A DNA stretch of 64,000 bases from DASYKS01 sp035995205 (GTDB taxonomy: Bacteria > Acidobacteriota > Thermoanaerobaculia > Multivoradales > UBA5704), in the NCBI GenBank assembly GCA_035995205.1, contig DASYKS010000023.1:38767-102766 (forward strand), in the 5' to 3' direction. Numbering within the stretch: the first letter of the stretch is position 1; the number at the start of each line of letters is the position of its first letter. The notes below the pieces were generated by a model, which worked only from the letters and a program-made list of their open reading frames with translations, searched no databases and was not told where the DNA came from. Both the position numbers and the translations under genes were made by a program. Of the stretch, positions 33,437-42,106 are shown piece by piece.

Positions 33437-35701
33437 CTAAACGGAAAGCGCCCGCGCGCGAAGCGCGTCCACCTCCGCCGCATGCTTCTCAGCGTCCGGG
33501 TGGCCGATCTGTCGTTCGAAATCGACGCGAACCTGCATACAATCTATTGCCCGGACCAGTTCGCCGAGCGTTTTGTACGCCAGGCTTAGGTTCCACGATA
33601 CAAGCGCCTCTCCGCGCCGATCGCCGAGTTCGCGGGCGATCACGAGCCGCTGGTCGTAAAGTTCGATAGCGCGCTGGGTTTCGCCGAGATTCTTGTAGGC
33701 GAGGCCAAGATTACTAAGGGTGATGCCCTCGCCGCGCCGGTCACCGATCTCGCGGGTGATGGTAAGGACTTGCTCGTAGTATTCGATTGCCGCCCTTGCC
33801 TCGCCGAGATCAGCGTAGGCGAGGCCCAGATTGCCCAAAGAGTTGGCCTCGCCGCGCCGGTTGCCGATCTCTCGGGTAATGGTGAGGGCTTGCTCGAAGA
33901 GTTCGATCGCTCTTCGGGTCTCGCCCAGGTGCCAATAGACGAGGCCCAGATTGCCGAGATGGTTCGCTTCCAACGGTCGATTGTTGAGCTTCCTGGCGCC
34001 GGCAAGTCCTGCCTCCAGCAAGTGGATACGTTCGCGGGGAGGAAGGCGCAGGTCGAGAAGGTAGGCGCCGACGTAGGGGAGGCTATTCGCAACGTGGGCA
34101 GCGATTTCGGAAGTCTCGATTCTCGCTTCCGCCCACACCTGCCCGGCGAGGATGTGGGCTAGTTCCCGATCGAAGCGTGCCAGCCCGCTGAGGATGTAGT
34201 CATTGCCTTTCTGGTATAGCTCATCCGCCTCCGCGAGCACTCTCACAAAGTGCTGCGCATGCCGAGCCCGGACCTCTTCTTCCTCGCCCTCTACGCACCG
34301 CGCCGCCGCGTAGGCCTGCGCTAGGTCGTGCAGCTTGTAGCGCCCTTCCTCGCCATCCAGCAGACTCCGCTGGACCAGCTCGCCGAGCGCCTCATCCGCT
34401 TCGTTTTCCTTCCCAGCCAGATCCCACACCGCGGCCGCGGCCGGGAGGTCGAAGTCCACGGAGAAAACGGCAAGGGTTCGGAAGCGAGCTTGAAGAGAAT
34501 CAGGAAGAAGGGAGTAGCTGAGGCCAAGCGCCGCTGCTCCCAGCTCGGCCTTTTGGTCGTCTTTCTCCAATCGGTGGACGTAGTCGGAGACCGTGAGGTC
34601 GGTGCGATCGGCGAGAGTGCTGGCCGTAACGCGAAGGGCAAATGGCAGGTAGCCACACAAGCGTGCAATCGTTGCGGCTTGATCCCAAATCCGTGGCGCG
34701 ATTTTTAGCAGAAGAGCGCAGGCGTCGTTCTCTGGGAGTTGGTCCAGATCCCGACGAAAAAGGCCGGGGAGGGAAAAGCGGCTGCGGGAGGTGACGAGCA
34801 GCGCGCAGGTGTCGGGCGGGACAAGCGGATCGACCTGCGTCCTATCGGAGGCGTTGTCCATGAGAAGAAGCACGCGCTTGCTGTGGAGAACTTCGCGGTA
34901 GAGCGCCGCCAGTTGATCCCCTTCGGGGATCTTGGTTTCCGGATGGAACGCGCGAATCACATGCGCCATCGCCTCTTCCGAGGTGACCGGTTTCTCACTC
35001 ACTCCTCGGAGGTCGAGGTAGATCTGGGCGTCAGGGTAGGCGTCGCGGAATTCGTGGGCGAGCCGGAGAGCGAGGGCGGTCTTGCCCACGCCTCCCATGC
35101 CTTGGAGGCCGCAGATCGTGAACCCGCCCTTCTGCATTTCGGCGCGAAGCTCGGTGAGCTCGGTCTCGCGGCCGACGAAATCGGCCGGGGGGGAAGGGAG
35201 CTGATGGAGGGGACGAATCGCTTCAGCTGGCGTCGATACGGAGGGCTCCGTATCACCAACCAAGAGGCGAAGGATCTCTCTGCCGATCTCCGCCATCTCT
35301 TGGTTGACTCGATCGCCGCGGAAACTCGCGAGGGCTTTGCCGTCGCGCGGGCGAGCTTGAATCGAAGAGATCTCTCGGACCTGATCCCAGAGACACGAGC
35401 CGACAATCACCGGGAAGATGTGGAGCCCTTCGGTCTTCCGTCGGGCGAGGAAATCGGGGACCTCTTTCTCGCGGATGAAGCGGGAGTTGAGGAAATCGAC
35501 CGACACCAGGAGGACCGCGACTTGGGCGCCTTGGATTGCGTCTTGGATTTCTGCGAGCCAATCGGCGCCCGCGGGGATGCGGTCGTCGTCCCAAAGATCG
35601 AGAGAGCCCTCCCGTTCGAGCACCTGGAGATGGCCGACGAGCCGATCCTTCCACGCGCGGTCGCGGTGGCTGTAGCTCAAGAAGACCTTGGCTTTCGGCA
35701 T
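33437..35701 (-). CDS. TIR - NB-ARC - TPR protein (STAND NTPase, likely antiphage)
   Basis: 754 residues. N-terminal TIR domain (VFLSYSHRDRAWKDRLVGHL; the Glu near residue 80 in REKEVPDFL is the probable NADase glutamate). NB-ARC ATPase with P-loop GMGGVGKT (201-208), Walker B VLLLMDNA (277-284) and LLVTSRSRF. A helical middle region leads to four 40-residue TPRs (NLGLVYWHLGETRRAIELFE and similar) near the C-terminus. In STAND defence proteins the repeat region recognises a trigger, the ATPase oligomerises and the TIR effector depletes NAD+. Flanked by 53-bp direct repeats, which suggests acquisition as a unit. No RBS of note before ATG 35701. Confidence 0.9.
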   Translation of the reverse strand: MPKAKVFLSYSHRDRAWKDRLVGHLQVLEREGSLDLWDDDRIPAGADWLAEIQDAIQGAQVAVLLVSVDFLNSRFIREKEVPDFLARRKTEGLHIFPVIVGSCLWDQVREISSIQARPRDGKALASFRGDRVNQEMAEIGREILRLLVGDTEPSVSTPAEAIRPLHQLPSPPADFVGRETELTELRAEMQKGGFTICGLQGMGGVGKTALALRLAHEFRDAYPDAQIYLDLRGVSEKPVTSEEAMAHVIRAFHPETKIPEGDQLAALYREVLHSKRVLLLMDNASDRTQVDPLVPPDTCALLVTSRSRFSLPGLFRRDLDQLPENDACALLLKIAPRIWDQAATIARLCGYLPFALRVTASTLADRTDLTVSDYVHRLEKDDQKAELGAAALGLSYSLLPDSLQARFRTLAVFSVDFDLPAAAAVWDLAGKENEADEALGELVQRSLLDGEEGRYKLHDLAQAYAAARCVEGEEEEVRARHAQHFVRVLAEADELYQKGNDYILSGLARFDRELAHILAGQVWAEARIETSEIAAHVANSLPYVGAYLLDLRLPPRERIHLLEAGLAGARKLNNRPLEANHLGNLGLVYWHLGETRRAIELFEQALTITREIGNRRGEANSLGNLGLAYADLGEARAAIEYYEQVLTITREIGDRRGEGITLSNLGLAYKNLGETQRAIELYDQRLVIARELGDRRGEALVSWNLSLAYKTLGELVRAIDCMQVRVDFERQIGHPDAEKHAAEVDALRARALSV

Positions 35702-35776
35702 GTGCGGGGATTCTATGCCCTTGGGCCGGTCGATGGGTCGGGCCTTCAGGCCTTCGTGGTGGGGGAGGTCGGCTCC

Positions 35777-35829
35777 GTGTCCTGGGGCGTAGCCCCAGGC
35801 TGGTATAGGTCGCGCCTTCGGCGCTCAAG
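35777..35829 (+). repeat. Direct repeat, right copy, flanking the TIR-STAND gene
   Basis: 53 bp beginning GTGTCCTGGGGCGTAGCCCC, 3 mismatches to the left copy at 33272-33324. It lies between the TIR-STAND start codon and the hypF stop codon. Confidence 0.85.
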
Positions 35830-35872
35830 CGGGCTCGTGCTTGTTGAGAGTCTAACGACCGCAACCGCCGCC

Positions 35873-38293
35873 TCATGTTGCTGCGTTGGCCGCGATCACC
35901 GCCTGTCCGTACGCAAGCCCGCCGTCGTTGGGCGGCACCTTGCGATGGGTGAGTACTTCGAAGCCCGTGCGGGCGAGGGCGTCGACCGCTAGACGGAGCA
36001 GGAGCACGTTTTGGAACACGCCGCCGGAAAGGGCGACGGTGGCGACTCCTGTTTTCTTTCGGCCGTGAACGCAGGCGGCGACCAGGGCGTCGGCGACCGC
36101 GGCGTGGAAGCGGGCGGCGATCCGGCCCGGAGATTCGTTGCGCAGGCGGTCGCGCACCACCGCCGCGAGCAGGGGCGCGGGGTCGAGCAGCAGGTGCCCC
36201 TCGTCGCGTAGTGCGAAACGGTAGAACTCTCCGCCCGGTCCCTCGGCCGCGGCGGTTTCGAGCGCCATTGCCGCTTGGCCCTCGAAGCGCGATTCGAAAC
36301 AGAGGCCGGCGAGCGCGGCGACGGCGTCGAACAGGCGCCCCATGCTGCTCGTGGGCACGGTGCCGAATCCCGTTTCGACCTGGCGCGCGAGGATGCGGCG
36401 GACCGGCTCGGGGGTCGCGGCGACGCAGGGCAGCTGCGGGTGCCATTCGATCCCCGCGGCGGCGAGGTGCGCGAGTGCCATTCGCGCGGGGTGGCGGATG
36501 GCGGCGTCCCCTCCCGGTAGGGGCGTGTAGCGTAGATGGGCGAGCCGCTCGGCGCGGGCGTAGTCGGCGAGCAGGATTTCGCCTCCCCAGATCGCGCCGT
36601 CCAGGCCGTAACCCGTCCCGTCGAAGCTCGCGCCGAGCACCGGCCGATCGCCGGCGAGACCATTTTCGGCCATTACCGCGGCGATGTGCGCGTGGTGATG
36701 CTGGATTCGCAGGAGAGGTAGGCCGCGCTCCGCCGCCCGGCGCTCGGCCCAGCGGGTCGAGAGATAGTCCGGATGAAGATCGCAGGCGATCCTTTCCGGA
36801 TCGATGCGGAACAGGCCGGAGAGATGCTCGACCATACGCTCGAACGCGACCAGCGTCTCCCAGTTGCCGAGGTCGCCGATGTGTTGGGAAAGGAATGCCC
36901 GGCGCTCGTGGGCGAGACAGAAAGTCGCCTTGAGCTCCGCGCCGACCGCGAGAGTCGGTGGCGCCGGATACGGCATGCGGAGTGGGTAGGGCGCGTAGCC
37001 ACGTGATCGGCGAAGCGGCAGCTCGCGCCCGGTGAAGACCCGGACCACCGAGTCGTCGCAGACCGCATGGATCTCTCGGTCGTGGAGCAGGAAGGCGTCG
37101 GTCAGGGGTCCAAGCCGTTCCAGCGCTTCGTCGTTCTCGCGGCAGATCGGCTCCTCGCTCCGGTTGCCCGAGGTCATGACCAGGATTCGACCTGCCAGCA
37201 GCAGATGGTGGAGCGGCGAGTAGGGGAGCAGCAGACCGAGCGTGGCCTGGCCGGGCGCCACGAGATCCGAGATCGGGAGCCCCTCGCCCGGCGGGTGCCT
37301 TGCGACCAGTACGATTGGCCGCTCGCGGCTCGCGAGCAGGCGCTCCTCGTCGAGCTCGAGCCGGGCCACCTGCCGCGCGACCTCCAAGCTCGGCACCATC
37401 ACCGCGAACGGCTTGTCGCCGCGCCCTTTTCGAAGGCGTAGTTCGGCGACCGCGGTATCCGATCGGGCGTCGCACGCGAGATGGAAACCGCCGATCCCCT
37501 TGATCGCGACGATTTTGGCCGCGTCGAGCGCGCGACCGGTGGCCTCCAGCGCCTCTTCGCCGTGAAGGCTTGCCGCTTCAGCCCTCACCCCCGGCCCCTC
37601 TCCCAGAGGGAGAGGGGAGAAAAAAGGAGGCGTTTTTGCTGTTCCCCCCTCTCCCTCTGGGACAGGGGCCGGGGGTGAGGGCTGAAGTGGCACGAAAGAC
37701 AGCGCCGGGCCGCATTCGGCACAGGCGTTAGGTTGCGCGTGAAAACGGCGGCTGCCCGGATCGTCGTACTCCGCCTGGCAGCGCGGGCACATCGAAAACG
37801 CGCCCATCGTCGTCTTCGGACGGTCGTAGGGGAGACTTTCGATGATCGTGAAGCGCGGGCCGCAGTCGGTGCAGTTGATGAACGGGTAGCGGTAACGGCG
37901 ATCTGCGGGGTCGAACAGCTCGGCGAGGCAGGCGTCGCAGACCGCGACGTCGGGGGAGACGGGGGTCGGCACGGCGGCCGCCGCGTCGCTCTTTTCGATC
38001 GTGAAACCGACGTCTCGCCCGAGCGGCAGCGGCTCGATCCGGATCTCGTCGAGCGCGGCGAGCGGCGGTGCCTCGACCGAGAGCGCGCGCTCGAAGGCGG
38101 CGACCGCCGGCTCGGAGCCTTCGATCTCGATCGCGACGCCGCCCGCGACGTTTCTCACCGTGCCGGCCAGGCCGTGGCGCGCCGCGAGCGAGAAGACGAA
38201 CGGGCGGAAGCCGACCCCTTGGACGATCCCGCCGACCGTCACGCGGTGGCGGATGGGGGAGTCCGCGGAGTCCGACAGTTGGTCGGGGGGCAT
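35873..38293 (-). CDS. hypF: Carbamoyltransferase HypF with an in-frame palindromic insertion
   Basis: 806 residues from ATG 38293. Order: acylphosphatase domain (GGIVQGVGFRPFVFSLA), two zinc fingers of form CX2C-X18-CX2C, YrdC-like domain (IVAIKGIGGFHLACDARSD), and a Kae1-like domain (IQHHHAHIAAVMAENGL, GASFDGTGYGLDGAIWGGE). HypF activates carbamoyl phosphate and passes the carbamoyl group to HypE for the Fe-CN ligands of [NiFe] hydrogenase. Between the second zinc finger and the YrdC domain about 38 residues (roughly 203-240, rich in Pro/Gly/Glu) are encoded by a 112-bp palindrome absent from the usual family alignment. A longer ORF upstream is shadow sequence through another palindrome. 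Divergent from hypA. Confidence 0.93.
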   Translation of the reverse strand: MPPDQLSDSADSPIRHRVTVGGIVQGVGFRPFVFSLAARHGLAGTVRNVAGGVAIEIEGSEPAVAAFERALSVEAPPLAALDEIRIEPLPLGRDVGFTIEKSDAAAAVPTPVSPDVAVCDACLAELFDPADRRYRYPFINCTDCGPRFTIIESLPYDRPKTTMGAFSMCPRCQAEYDDPGSRRFHAQPNACAECGPALSFVPLQPSPPAPVPEGEGGTAKTPPFFSPLPLGEGPGVRAEAASLHGEEALEATGRALDAAKIVAIKGIGGFHLACDARSDTAVAELRLRKGRGDKPFAVMVPSLEVARQVARLELDEERLLASRERPIVLVARHPPGEGLPISDLVAPGQATLGLLLPYSPLHHLLLAGRILVMTSGNRSEEPICRENDEALERLGPLTDAFLLHDREIHAVCDDSVVRVFTGRELPLRRSRGYAPYPLRMPYPAPPTLAVGAELKATFCLAHERRAFLSQHIGDLGNWETLVAFERMVEHLSGLFRIDPERIACDLHPDYLSTRWAERRAAERGLPLLRIQHHHAHIAAVMAENGLAGDRPVLGASFDGTGYGLDGAIWGGEILLADYARAERLAHLRYTPLPGGDAAIRHPARMALAHLAAAGIEWHPQLPCVAATPEPVRRILARQVETGFGTVPTSSMGRLFDAVAALAGLCFESRFEGQAAMALETAAAEGPGGEFYRFALRDEGHLLLDPAPLLAAVVRDRLRNESPGRIAARFHAAVADALVAACVHGRKKTGVATVALSGGVFQNVLLLRLAVDALARTGFEVLTHRKVPPNDGGLAYGQAVIAANAAT
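37576..37687. repeat. 112-bp inverted repeat inside hypF
   Basis: Arms of 42 bp (37576-37617 and 37646-37687) pair at 41 of 42 positions, beginning CTTCAGCCCTCACCCCCGGC, around a 28-nt loop containing A- and T-runs. It is read through in frame by hypF. Sequences of this CCCTCACCCCCGGCCCC type recur as intergenic repeats in many high-GC bacteria. Confidence 0.92.
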
Positions 38294-38326
38294 AAGGAGG
38301 AGATCGTAACCCAGCGGTCGCCCGGT

Positions 38327-38389
38327 CTCTCCTGGGTACGCGGGCCTCCGGCCCGCCGTTGCGGGCGAGACGCCCGCGCACCAGGAGAG
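38327..38389. repeat. Palindromic repeat between hypF and hypA
   Basis: CTCTCCTGG (38327-38335) pairs with CCAGGAGAG (38381-38389); inside, GCGGGC/GCCCGC and CCGGCCCGCC segments can form further stems. It sits in the 144-nt divergent intergenic region. Confidence 0.8.
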
Positions 38390-38437
38390 GCAAGCCGACT
38401 CTGACGTGGCCTCCACCCGGGGTATAGAGTGCGCGGC

Positions 38438-38830
38438 ATGCACGAGCTGTCGATCGCCCACTCGCTGGTCGAGCTGGCCGCGGAGGCGGCCGAGAAGGCC
38501 GGAGCGAACCGCGTGCTGGAGGTGCGGATCGTGATCGGCGTGCTGGCGGGAGTGTCGGTCGATTCTCTGCTTTTCTGCTACGACATCGCGACCCGAGATA
38601 CACTGCTCGAAGGCTCCCGGCTGGCCGTGCGCGAGTTGCCGCTCGTGATCCATTGCGCGGTCTGCGCGCGGGACGTCGAGCTGCCCGGAGCGCTACGGTT
38701 CACCTGCCCGAGCTGCGATACGCCGAGCGCCGACATCCGCCAGGGGCGCGAGATGCAGGTCGAGGGGATCGAGATCGAGACTCCCGACGAGATCGCGCCG
38801 CCGCCGGCGGCCCTGGAATCCACCCTATGA
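38438..38830 (+). CDS. hypA: Hydrogenase nickel insertion protein HypA
   Basis: 130 residues from ATG 38438, giving the invariant N-terminal MHE whose His2 binds nickel. Structural zinc site CX2C-X12-CX2C (CAVCARDVELPGALRFTCPSC region). HypA delivers nickel with HypB to the hydrogenase large subunit. A TAGAGT box ends 7 nt before the ATG with no Shine-Dalgarno sequence, suggesting a leaderless message. The C-terminal extension (about residues 115-130) is Pro/Ala-rich. It overlaps hypB by 4 nt. Confidence 0.95.
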   Translation: MHELSIAHSLVELAAEAAEKAGANRVLEVRIVIGVLAGVSVDSLLFCYDIATRDTLLEGSRLAVRELPLVIHCAVCARDVELPGALRFTCPSCDTPSADIRQGREMQVEGIEIETPDEIAPPPAALESTL

Positions 38831-39543
38831 CCACGCGCATCCTGGAGCTTCGCCAGGGCATCCTGAACAAGAACGACGAGATCGCGCGGGCTCTGCGCGA
38901 GCGTTTTCGCGCCGCCGACGTTCTGGCGCTCAACCTGGTGTCGAGCCCGGGCACCGGTAAGACCGCGTTTCTCGAGCGGACCTTGCGCGAGCTGGTCGAG
39001 CGCGGCATTCCCGTCGCCGCGTTGGTGGGCGACCTGGAAACCGACAATGATGCCCGGCGCCTGGCGGCGAGCGGCGCGCCGGTGCGCCAGATCAATACCC
39101 ACGGCCGCTGCCACCTGGAGGCCGAGTGGGTCGAGTCGCACCTCGACGGCTGGCCGCTTGCCGGGCTTCAGTACCTGTTCGTCGAGAACGTCGGCAACCT
39201 CGTCTGTCCGTCCAGCTACGACTTGGGTGAGGCGGTGCGGGTGGTGCTCCTGTCGGTGACCGAAGGGGAAGACAAGCCGCTCAAATATCCGGGGATGTTC
39301 AACTCCGCGGACGTCGCCGTGATCACCAAATGGGACCTCGCCGGACCTTGCGAGTTCGACGAAGCGGCGGCGCGGGAAAACATCGACTCGGTGCGTCCGG
39401 GTCTGCCCGTGCTCATAACTTCTGCCAAGACCGGCTTCGGAATGGACGAGTGGCTGGCCTTCCTCGCCGAACGCCGCCGCCTCGGCCCGGCCCTCATCTC
39501 GGCCGCCGCCCGGTCGGCCGTGACCCCGACCGAAACGACGTAG
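38827..39543 (+). CDS. hypB: Hydrogenase nickel incorporation GTPase HypB
   Basis: 238 residues from ATG 38827 (ATGA overlap with hypA). SIMIBI GTPase: P-loop SSPGTGKT, LVGDLETDNDARRL, metal/dimer motif INTHGRCHLEAEWV, FVENVGNLVCP and base-recognition ITKWDLAG. The His-rich or CXXCGC N-terminal nickel-storage segment of some HypB proteins is absent. It powers nickel transfer from HypA. A 4-nt gap separates it from the NHL gene. Confidence 0.95.
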   Translation: MTTRILELRQGILNKNDEIARALRERFRAADVLALNLVSSPGTGKTAFLERTLRELVERGIPVAALVGDLETDNDARRLAASGAPVRQINTHGRCHLEAEWVESHLDGWPLAGLQYLFVENVGNLVCPSSYDLGEAVRVVLLSVTEGEDKPLKYPGMFNSADVAVITKWDLAGPCEFDEAAARENIDSVRPGLPVLITSAKTGFGMDEWLAFLAERRRLGPALISAAARSAVTPTETT

Positions 39544-39547
39544 GCCG

Positions 39548-40711
39548 ATGCCGCCCGAGGAGAGCGCAGGAATCGCCCTGGCTCCCTCGCCGTCGGCGGA
39601 GGCCACCCAGGTCCGGCTGGGCGCGCCGGCACCGGGCGGCCTCGTGCTACCGAGCGGCTCGCCGACGTCCTCCCAGATGTATGCGCCGCGCGGCGTCTTC
39701 CTGAACGATTCGATTCTCGCGGTCGCCGACTCGGGCAACCATCGGGTTCTTCTCTGGCACGGGGCGCCGACGACCGACGGCGCGCCGGCCGACACGATTC
39801 TCGGCCAGCCGTCGGCGGAGAGCGAAGGGCCGAACGCCGCCGGCCGCGGTCCGGAGAACGGTTTCCACCTGCCGACGGGGCTCGTGGTTCTCGACGGCCG
39901 CCTGTTCGTCGCCGACGCCTGGCACCATCGGGTGCTGGTCTGGGAGCGGGTGCCCCAGCGGTCGGATACCCCGCCGGATTGGGCGCTCGGCCAGGCGGAT
40001 CTGTCGTCGATCGAGCCGAACCATGGCGGCGCGGTTTCGGCCTCCGGTCTCAACTGGCCGTTCGGGCTCGGCTGGGTCGACGGCTGGTTTTACGTCACCG
40101 ACACCGGCAACCGCCGGGTCCTCGCCTGGCTGGGCACCCCCGAGCGGAATCGTCCGGCCGACGCCGTGCTCGGGCAGCCCGACTTTTCCACCTCCGACGA
40201 GAACCGCGGCGGTCCGCCTTCGGCACGCTCGTTTCGCTGGCCGCATGCCGTGGTCGGCGTGGGAGGTCTCACCTATATCGCCGACGCGGGCGATCATCGG
40301 GTGCTCGGTTGGCGGGGGGAGCCGTGGGGAGCGGCAGGGGATCGCGACGCCGATCTCGCGCTCGGCCAGCCCGACCTTTCGAGCGCGAACGATCTGCCAT
40401 ACGCCCCGCAGAGCGCTTCGACGCTGCGCTTTCCGTATGCGCTCGCGACCGACGGCACCTGCCTCGCGGTGGCGGATACGGGCAACAACCGGGTCCTTCT
40501 CTGGCACCGGGCGCCGACCGCGAGCGGTACCCCGGCCGACGCGGTTCTCGGCCAGGCGAGCTTCGCGGACAACGGCGAGAACCGCTGGCAGGCGATCCGC
40601 CCGGACACCCTGTGCTGGCCCTACGGCATCAGTCTTTTCGGCGGTCGCCTGGCGATCGCCGATTCGGGTAACAATCGGGTCATGATCTGGCAGCTCGTTT
40701 CGGAGGTATGA
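39548..40711 (+). CDS. NHL-repeat beta-propeller protein within the hyp operon
   Basis: 387 residues, no signal peptide. Six NHL-type repeats with near-identical signatures: VADSGNHRVLLW, VADAWHHRVLVW, VTDTGNRRVLAW, IADAGDHRVLGW, VADTGNNRVLLW and IADSGNNRVMIW, alternating with LGQPDFS-like strands. This is one closed six-bladed propeller. It lies 4 nt after hypB and 4 nt before hypC, so it is co-transcribed with hydrogenase maturation genes. Similar NHL proteins are, to my recollection, found in some group 1h/5 hydrogenase operons; an assembly-scaffold role is inference. Confidence 0.82.
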   Translation: MPPEESAGIALAPSPSAEATQVRLGAPAPGGLVLPSGSPTSSQMYAPRGVFLNDSILAVADSGNHRVLLWHGAPTTDGAPADTILGQPSAESEGPNAAGRGPENGFHLPTGLVVLDGRLFVADAWHHRVLVWERVPQRSDTPPDWALGQADLSSIEPNHGGAVSASGLNWPFGLGWVDGWFYVTDTGNRRVLAWLGTPERNRPADAVLGQPDFSTSDENRGGPPSARSFRWPHAVVGVGGLTYIADAGDHRVLGWRGEPWGAAGDRDADLALGQPDLSSANDLPYAPQSASTLRFPYALATDGTCLAVADTGNNRVLLWHRAPTASGTPADAVLGQASFADNGENRWQAIRPDTLCWPYGISLFGGRLAIADSGNNRVMIWQLVSEV

Positions 40712-40715
40712 CGTC

Positions 40716-40976
40716 ATGTGTCTCGCGGTTCCCGGTCGTATCGCGGAGATCTACGAAGCCCGCGGGACGCGTATGGCGCGGCTCGACTTCGGCGGGATCA
40801 CGAAAGAGGTCTGTCTGGCCTACCTGCCCGACGCGACCGTCGGCGACTACGCGATCGTCCACGTCGGCTTCGCGATCAGCCGGATCGACGAGGAGTCGGC
40901 GCAAGAGACGCTGCGCCATTTCCGCGAGCTGGGCCTGCTCGAAGAAGAGCTCGGGGTCGCCGAGGCGGCATCATGA
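40716..40976 (+). CDS. hypC: Hydrogenase maturation chaperone HypC
   Basis: 86 residues beginning MCLAVPGRIAEI; Cys2 is the essential family residue that holds the Fe(CN)2CO precursor with HypD and binds the large subunit. The OB-fold core (MARLDFGGITKEVCLAYLPD and VGDYAIVHVGFAISRIDE) is complete, and the C-terminal helix is normal length. The stop overlaps hypD (ATGA). Confidence 0.96.
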   Translation: MCLAVPGRIAEIYEARGTRMARLDFGGITKEVCLAYLPDATVGDYAIVHVGFAISRIDEESAQETLRHFRELGLLEEELGVAEAAS

Positions 40977-42106
40977 AATACCTGACCGAGTTTCGGGACG
41001 GGGAGGCCGCGCAGCGCTTGGCCAAGGAAATCCGCGGGCAGGTTTCCCGGCCGTGGGCGATCATGGAGGTCTGCGGCGGCCAAACCCATTCGATCCTCCG
41101 GAATGGCATCGACCAGCTGCTGCCCGCCGAGGTCGAGCTGATTCACGGCCCGGGGTGCCCGGTCTGCGTCACGCCGTTGGAGATGATCGACCGCGCGCTC
41201 GCGATCGCCGCCCGCCCGGGGGTCATTTTCTGCAGCTTCGGCGACATGCTGCGCGTGCCGGGGAGCGAAAAGGATCTGTACCGGATCAAGAGCGAAGGGG
41301 GCAACGTGCGCGTCGTCTACTCGCCGCTCGACGCGCTCCAGCTCGCGCGCGACCATCCGGGCCGCGAGGTCGTCTTCTTCGGCATCGGCTTCGAGACCAC
41401 CGCGCCCGCCAACGCGATGGCGGTCCATCTCGCCAAACAGCAGGGGATTCGGAACTTCTCGATGCTGGTCTCGCACGTTCTGGTGCCGCCCGCGATCGAG
41501 GCGATTATGTCCGCGCCGGGCAACCGCGTGCAGGCTTTTCTCGCCGCCGGGCACGTGTGCAGCGTGATGGGCACCTGGCAGTATCCGCCTCTGGCGGAGA
41601 AGTGCCACGTCCCGATCGTGATCACCGGTTTCGAGCCGCTCGACCTGTTGTTCGGGATCAGCCGCGCCGTGGCCCAGCTGGAGGCGGGCGAGGCCCGGGT
41701 GGAGAACGCCTACGCGCGGGTGGTGACCACGGAGGGCAACCCGACGGCCCAGGAGCTGCTCGCTCAGGTGTTCGAGGTCACCGATCGAACCTGGCGCGGG
41801 ATCGGCACGATTCCGAGCTCCGGTTGGCGCCTGTCGGAGGCGTACCGCGACTTCGACGCCGAGCTGCGTTTCGACGTCTCCGGCATCCGCACCCGCGAGT
41901 CCGAGCTTTGTCATGCGGGCGAGGTGCTCCAGGGGACGCTCAAACCGAGCCAGTGCCCGGCGTTCGGCAAGCAATGCACCCCGCGCACGCCGCTCGGCGC
42001 CACGATGGTCTCCTCCGAAGGGGCGTGCGCCGCCTACTACCACTACGGCCGCTTCGCTTCGATCGAGGGGGTCGAGGCGATGGCTCCGCGCGAGGCGGCG
42101 CCTTGA
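40973..42106 (+). CDS. hypD: Hydrogenase maturation Fe-S protein HypD
   Basis: 377 residues from ATG 40973 (4-nt overlap with hypC). Family motifs: IMEVCGGQTHSILRNGI, IHGPGCPVCVTPLEMID, FFGIGFETTAPANA, LAAGHVCSVMG, and the [4Fe-4S]-binding C-terminal Cys set around LCHAGEVLQG, SQCPAFGKQCTPRTPLGATM and SEGACAAYY. HypD with HypC assembles the Fe(CN)2CO unit. The stop overlaps the TTG start of hypE. Confidence 0.97.
   Translation: MKYLTEFRDGEAAQRLAKEIRGQVSRPWAIMEVCGGQTHSILRNGIDQLLPAEVELIHGPGCPVCVTPLEMIDRALAIAARPGVIFCSFGDMLRVPGSEKDLYRIKSEGGNVRVVYSPLDALQLARDHPGREVVFFGIGFETTAPANAMAVHLAKQQGIRNFSMLVSHVLVPPAIEAIMSAPGNRVQAFLAAGHVCSVMGTWQYPPLAEKCHVPIVITGFEPLDLLFGISRAVAQLEAGEARVENAYARVVTTEGNPTAQELLAQVFEVTDRTWRGIGTIPSSGWRLSEAYRDFDAELRFDVSGIRTRESELCHAGEVLQGTLKPSQCPAFGKQCTPRTPLGATMVSSEGACAAYYHYGRFASIEGVEAMAPREAAP

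Noticed and set aside
38294..38653. N-terminal extension of hypF beyond ATG 38293
   Set aside because: The extra sequence is antisense to hypA and runs through a palindromic repeat; the acylphosphatase domain starts right after 38293.
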